Origin: Akkermansia muciniphila
GTDB taxonomy: Bacteria; Verrucomicrobiota; Verrucomicrobiia; Limisphaerales; UBA9464
Direction of reading: 5' to 3'
NCBI GenBank assembly: GCA_945898055.1
Contig: CAMDGV010000004.1
Location: forward strand, 62,001-126,000
DNA: 64,000 nt
Position numbers and translations under genes: made by a program. Each line of letters begins with the position of its first letter. The first letter of the stretch is position 1. A model generated the notes under the pieces. It ran no database searches and had not been told where the DNA came from. It saw only the letters and a list, made by a program, of their open reading frames with translations. Shown piece after piece: positions 60,645 to 64,000 of the stretch.

Positions 60645-62084
60645 TTAGGCCAACAAAGATGAAATAATTTGGGCATTCTGTTTATGGGTCAAACTGAGTT
60701 CCTGCCCGTTTCGCTGGTAAATTAGTTTATCATGTTCGAAGCCGAAGAGGCGCAGAAGCGTGGCATGATAATCGTAGTGATGGACCACATTCTTCACCGC
60801 ATGATGGCCCCAATCATCGGTCTCGCCATAAGCAAAGCCTTGTTTGAAACCGCCGCCAGCGAGCCACATACTGAAGCCATGGGTATTATGGTCGCGCCCC
60901 ACTTTCTCTCGACCTGTGTCGTTCTGCAGAACGGGTAATCGGCCCATCTCGCCCCCCCAATGGACGACTGTCGTGTCGAGTAATCCAAGGGACCTGAGGT
61001 CCTTGACCAAGGCGGCAGACGGTTGATCCACCGCGGCACAGGAGTCGGGTAAGGCTTTAACTAATCGACTGTGATGATCCCACGACTGCCCGACGTTCAA
61101 AACTTGGACAAATCTCACCCCTCTCTCGACCAATCGCCGAGCAATCAGGCAACGCGTCCCGTAATCGCGGGTTACCTCGACGTCGACTCCATACAACCTC
61201 CGAGTGGCCACACTTTCTTTGGAAATATCCAAAGCTTCCTTGGCGGCTACTTGCATCCGTGCAGCCAACTCATAGCTGGCGATGCGCGCCTCTAAATCCA
61301 ATTCCCCTGGGTGCCCTCGCAAATGATCGCGATTGATCGACTGAATCAGGTCGATCTGCCGGGCTTGGGCCAGTCCCAATAAGGAGTCAGGGGGATCAAG
61401 ATTCAGTAACCGCGGTTCCTTGGCGCGTACATGGGTTCCTTGATAAAGAGAAGGCAACCCTCCGCTCGTCCAGTGTTGACTAGCGAACTGCGGTAAGCCC
61501 CGCGGATCACTCATCGCCACATAAGCTGGAAGATCTTGTGTTTCAGATCCAAGCCCATAACTGAGCCAACTTCCCAACGAAGGTTGGCCGCTACGAAAAG
61601 TCCCTGAATTAAGGGCTAAGAGAGATTCGAGATGATTATTGACTCCCGTCTTCATCGATCGAACTAAGGTGATTTCGTCGACTATGGTGGAAAGGTGCGG
61701 CAACAAATCGGAAATCTCAATCCCGCATTGTCCTCGGGGAGCAAAGCGAAACGGACTGGCAAAGACTTTAGATGAAGCTTCCGCAGCGTTGTCATATTTG
61801 ATGTTATCAGGGAAGGGTTGCCCATCATAGCGAGCCATCTGAGGCTTGGGATCGAACAAATCAAGATGGCTGGGACCACCCATCATAAACAGAGAAATCA
61901 TTGCCCGCGCCTTCGCTTGCAGTGGAGGGCTTTTAGGAAGGAGGTTAAACTTCTGCGAATCCAAAGTGGGTTTAATAGGTGCGGCGAGTAACCCCTCATC
62001 TCGCAGCAGACAGGCCAAGGCGAGCGAACTGAGACTAAACGAACTCGACTTGAGAAAATGTCTGCGTGAACAAAAGGAATTCAT
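60645..62084 (-). CDS. DUF1501 protein (Tat-exported)
   Basis: 479 residues. The N-terminus has a twin-arginine motif SRRHFLKS before a hydrophobic stretch (SFSLSSLALACLLRDEGLLA), so export by Tat is likely. DUF1501 motifs: ARAMISLFMMGGPSHLDLFD, PKPQMARYDGQPFPDN, QSWDHHSRLVKALPDSCAAV, TTVVHWGGEMGRLPVL, GRDHNTHGFSMWLAGGGF. Sulfatase-like fold; function unknown. Directly downstream of a DUF1549/DUF1553 gene (12 bp), the standard PVC pair. Confidence 0.94.
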   Translation of the reverse strand: MNSFCSRRHFLKSSSFSLSSLALACLLRDEGLLAAPIKPTLDSQKFNLLPKSPPLQAKARAMISLFMMGGPSHLDLFDPKPQMARYDGQPFPDNIKYDNAAEASSKVFASPFRFAPRGQCGIEISDLLPHLSTIVDEITLVRSMKTGVNNHLESLLALNSGTFRSGQPSLGSWLSYGLGSETQDLPAYVAMSDPRGLPQFASQHWTSGGLPSLYQGTHVRAKEPRLLNLDPPDSLLGLAQARQIDLIQSINRDHLRGHPGELDLEARIASYELAARMQVAAKEALDISKESVATRRLYGVDVEVTRDYGTRCLIARRLVERGVRFVQVLNVGQSWDHHSRLVKALPDSCAAVDQPSAALVKDLRSLGLLDTTVVHWGGEMGRLPVLQNDTGREKVGRDHNTHGFSMWLAGGGFKQGFAYGETDDWGHHAVKNVVHHYDYHATLLRLFGFEHDKLIYQRNGQELSLTHKQNAQIISSLLA

Positions 62085-62096
62085 AATTGGCTAGGG

Positions 62097-64000
62097 TTAT
62101 TCGACGTAGAGAAATCGGTTAGCACTGATCAGTGCCTGACAAAGGCTGGCCAAGGCTTCGGTCTGGGAATCCGCTTCGGTCCGAAGTGTCTCAGGTTTGC
62201 CCGGTACGACCTGACTAGAAGGCGACAAAGGGAGGGTCTTTGAGCGAATCTGAACGGTTTGATCGGTCAGGTAACTTAATCCTGACTCCAATTCGTGTTC
62301 GAGCGGTTCCACACCGTAGACCCACCTCCACGCTTGACCCACTTGGGTTCTTAAATCGTTCGGAGATTCCGTTTTTAATCGCTCCGCAAAATAGCGCGAT
62401 TGTTGAACCACAAAAGGATCGTTGAGCATCATCAATGCTTGGGGTGCAACCGTGCTCTCCTGTCGTACAGCACAATTTGGAGACATTACTGGTTCATCAA
62501 AAGTATCGAGAATAGTCAGCGGAAAAGATCGTCGCACCTCACCATAAACTGTGCGCCTAAAAGCGCGTTCACCGATGTCTTCAACCAAAGTTGGATCTCC
62601 GTTTCCATTCGTCTTCTGCTGTCCTGTCACCACTCGACCTGCGTCGTCACGCGCAATCGGTACCGGTGGTCCAAATCTCTCGTAGTTGATCTTGCCACTC
62701 ACCCAAAGAATTGAATCTCGAAGAGTTTCGGCGTCAAATCGACGCAAAGTCATCCGCCCATAATAGCGATTATCCGAATCGATGCGCAGCGAAGCCTGAT
62801 TTGAACTCGATTGACGATAAACAGCTGAGTTCAAAATCAACCGATGAAGCGGCTTCAGTCTCCAACCGGATGCCATAAACTCGCTAGCCAACCAATCGAG
62901 CAACTCAGGGTGAGTTGGGCGTTCGCCTTGTTGCCCAAAATCGGTTGGTGAGTTAACCAAACCTCTCCCAAAGTGATGGAGCCAAAACCGGTTAACCAAA
63001 ACCCGCGCGGTCAACGGGTGCTGGCCCAGCGTCAACCACCGTCCAAAGGCTAACCGACGACCCGATGAACTGAGCTGAGTGGGCTTATTAGAAAATGTTA
63101 AGCCGGCCGAATTTACCGCCTGACGCAAGATCTCGAACTCACCGGGTTCAATTTTCTGTTTGGGTTGATCATGATCTCCTCGATGAAAAAGAACGGTTTC
63201 AGGGATCTTGCCGGCCTGTTCGGTAAGAGCCGAGACAAAGTCTTCTGTCGGCTTTGTCGCCCGTACTTTTGCTGCTTCCGCCTGCTTAGCTAAGACCTTC
63301 TTAGACGCTTCAGGATCGTAGAGATCCAAAGCACCCTGCACATCTGCACTCGGATTCCTTTTCAAAAGCGCGACCTGTTCGGGCGATCGTTTGTCTCGAG
63401 ATGTATTACGGGCACTCTGCACACCTTTGCGCAACTCCTCCGGCAGTTTGGCCAACTCCTTCTCAAAGACGATCTCTAGAAACGCTTTCCGTAGTTGCTC
63501 AGCAGACTCGTCAATTTGACGCGCCGAAGCCTCGATGGTTTCGGCCGTTTGCCGGTCCTCAACTGAATAGAGAGAGACCAATCGATTTCCCGGAGTGCGC
63601 CAACTCTTCCAATCCAAGGCGGGCTCAAACAAGGATCTCATTCGGTAATAGTCCACCTGTGATATAGGATCATACCGATGATCGTGACATTGAGCGCACC
63701 CCACGCTGAGTCCCATCAAGGACGATGAAACAATTTTAATGGTCTCGGCCACAACTTGGTTCCGCGCCAGATTTTGATCCCCAACATCATCACCTGTGCC
63801 GTCGGGTGCCATTCGGAGAAATCCAGTCGCCGCCAAGAGTTCCTGAACTCGACCATCCAGTGCCTTAGCGACAGCGTTTTCTTGAGTGACCTCGGCGAGT
63901 TCGTCGCCGGCCAGTTGTTCGAGCAGAAACTGATTCCAAGGTTTATCGGCATTCATCGCACGAATCACATAATCACGGTAACGCCAAGCGTGTGGGCGAG
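62097..64000 (-). CDS. DUF1549/DUF1553 protein (PSD1 family), 5' end beyond window
   Basis: The frame is open to the right edge, where it reads HAWRYRDYVIRAMNADKPWN (a DUF1549 motif), so at least 634 residues are present and the start lies outside. DUF1549: FLLEQLAGDELAE and VGCAQCHDHRYDPISQVDYY with the CxxCH. DUF1553: DFGQQGERPTHPELLDWLAS, EFMASGWRLKPLHRLILNSA, FDEPVMSPNCAVRQESTVAP, then QALMMLND. Planctomycete-type cytochrome (PSCyt) domains usually precede these. Partner of the DUF1501 gene. Confidence 0.94.
   Translation of the reverse strand, partial: RPHAWRYRDYVIRAMNADKPWNQFLLEQLAGDELAEVTQENAVAKALDGRVQELLAATGFLRMAPDGTGDDVGDQNLARNQVVAETIKIVSSSLMGLSVGCAQCHDHRYDPISQVDYYRMRSLFEPALDWKSWRTPGNRLVSLYSVEDRQTAETIEASARQIDESAEQLRKAFLEIVFEKELAKLPEELRKGVQSARNTSRDKRSPEQVALLKRNPSADVQGALDLYDPEASKKVLAKQAEAAKVRATKPTEDFVSALTEQAGKIPETVLFHRGDHDQPKQKIEPGEFEILRQAVNSAGLTFSNKPTQLSSSGRRLAFGRWLTLGQHPLTARVLVNRFWLHHFGRGLVNSPTDFGQQGERPTHPELLDWLASEFMASGWRLKPLHRLILNSAVYRQSSSNQASLRIDSDNRYYGRMTLRRFDAETLRDSILWVSGKINYERFGPPVPIARDDAGRVVTGQQKTNGNGDPTLVEDIGERAFRRTVYGEVRRSFPLTILDTFDEPVMSPNCAVRQESTVAPQALMMLNDPFVVQQSRYFAERLKTESPNDLRTQVGQAWRWVYGVEPLEHELESGLSYLTDQTVQIRSKTLPLSPSSQVVPGKPETLRTEADSQTEALASLCQALISANRFLYVE

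Noticed and set aside
60645-64000. DUF1501 and DUF1549/1553 pair as a novel system
   Set aside because: It is a very common multi-copy pair in Planctomycetes and Verrucomicrobia.

Overview
The window reads like a chromosome segment of a Verrucomicrobiota (PVC group) bacterium, probably near the Pedosphaera/Limisphaerales side. The assignment rests on gene content: a DUF1501 protein paired with a DUF1549/DUF1553 protein, a giant PVC-type dehydrogenase/CxxCH cytochrome, a MoxR-DUF58-VWA membrane operon with a DUF4175-like protein, many secreted hydrolases, and a eukaryotic-type HisA. No rRNA is present. One tRNA-Gly is present.

Layout. 1-15.4 kb is mostly housekeeping: a partial SIS-domain protein with an Arg-rich tail (left edge), HflX, glycogen synthase, RsgA, a fumarate hydratase beta subunit, RNase HI, an ArgD-like aminotransferase, a secreted hydrolase, a UPF0261 protein, DUF5069, NAD(P)HX epimerase/dehydratase and a sigma-54 response regulator. 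A DruA/DUF4338-like remnant sits at 9.9-10.3 kb. 15.7-17.2 kb is a graveyard of broken genes (EF-hand-like tail, PIN toxin, IS66 TnpA, HicA-like toxin, REP-associated transposase). 17.4-19.3 kb carries a DUF2071 protein and a VanZ/cyclic-nucleotide-binding fusion. 19.5-31.5 kb is one long minus-strand operon (MoxR, DUF58, BatA-like, small membrane protein, DUF4175-like, VWA/amidotransferase-like, two phosphodiester glycosidases). 31.7-48.2 kb is mixed metabolism and envelope: RDD protein, HisA, DMT permease, glycosyltransferase, PfkB kinase, AI-2E exporter, GNAT, PVC dehydrogenase, MurJ, hydrolase, tRNA-Gly, sugar ABC permease, PheA and GspE.

48.3-57.9 kb is an accessory island. Its left part is a decayed type I restriction locus: an hsdM tail, an intact two-gene AbiE-like toxin-antitoxin pair, an hsdS head and a YhcG (DUF1016) nuclease fragment, with a 19-bp direct-repeat array in front of the pair. 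Its right part is a string of unrelated genes (secreted hydrolase, eight-heme cytochrome, BrnT/BrnA, GDSL hydrolase, truncated sulfatase). They are separated by copies of a short conserved box that also heads a ~180-bp palindromic repeat. Further box copies lie at 16.1 kb, exactly between two truncated genes, and (its partner box) at 10.3 kb beside the DruA-like remnant. 57.9-64 kb returns to chromosomal content: sugar nucleotidyltransferase, MFS transporter, DUF1501, and DUF1549/1553 running off the right edge.

The two signals most worth following are the box-bounded mosaic and the AbiE-like pair embedded in a dead restriction locus. All family calls are from reading motifs; no database search was possible.
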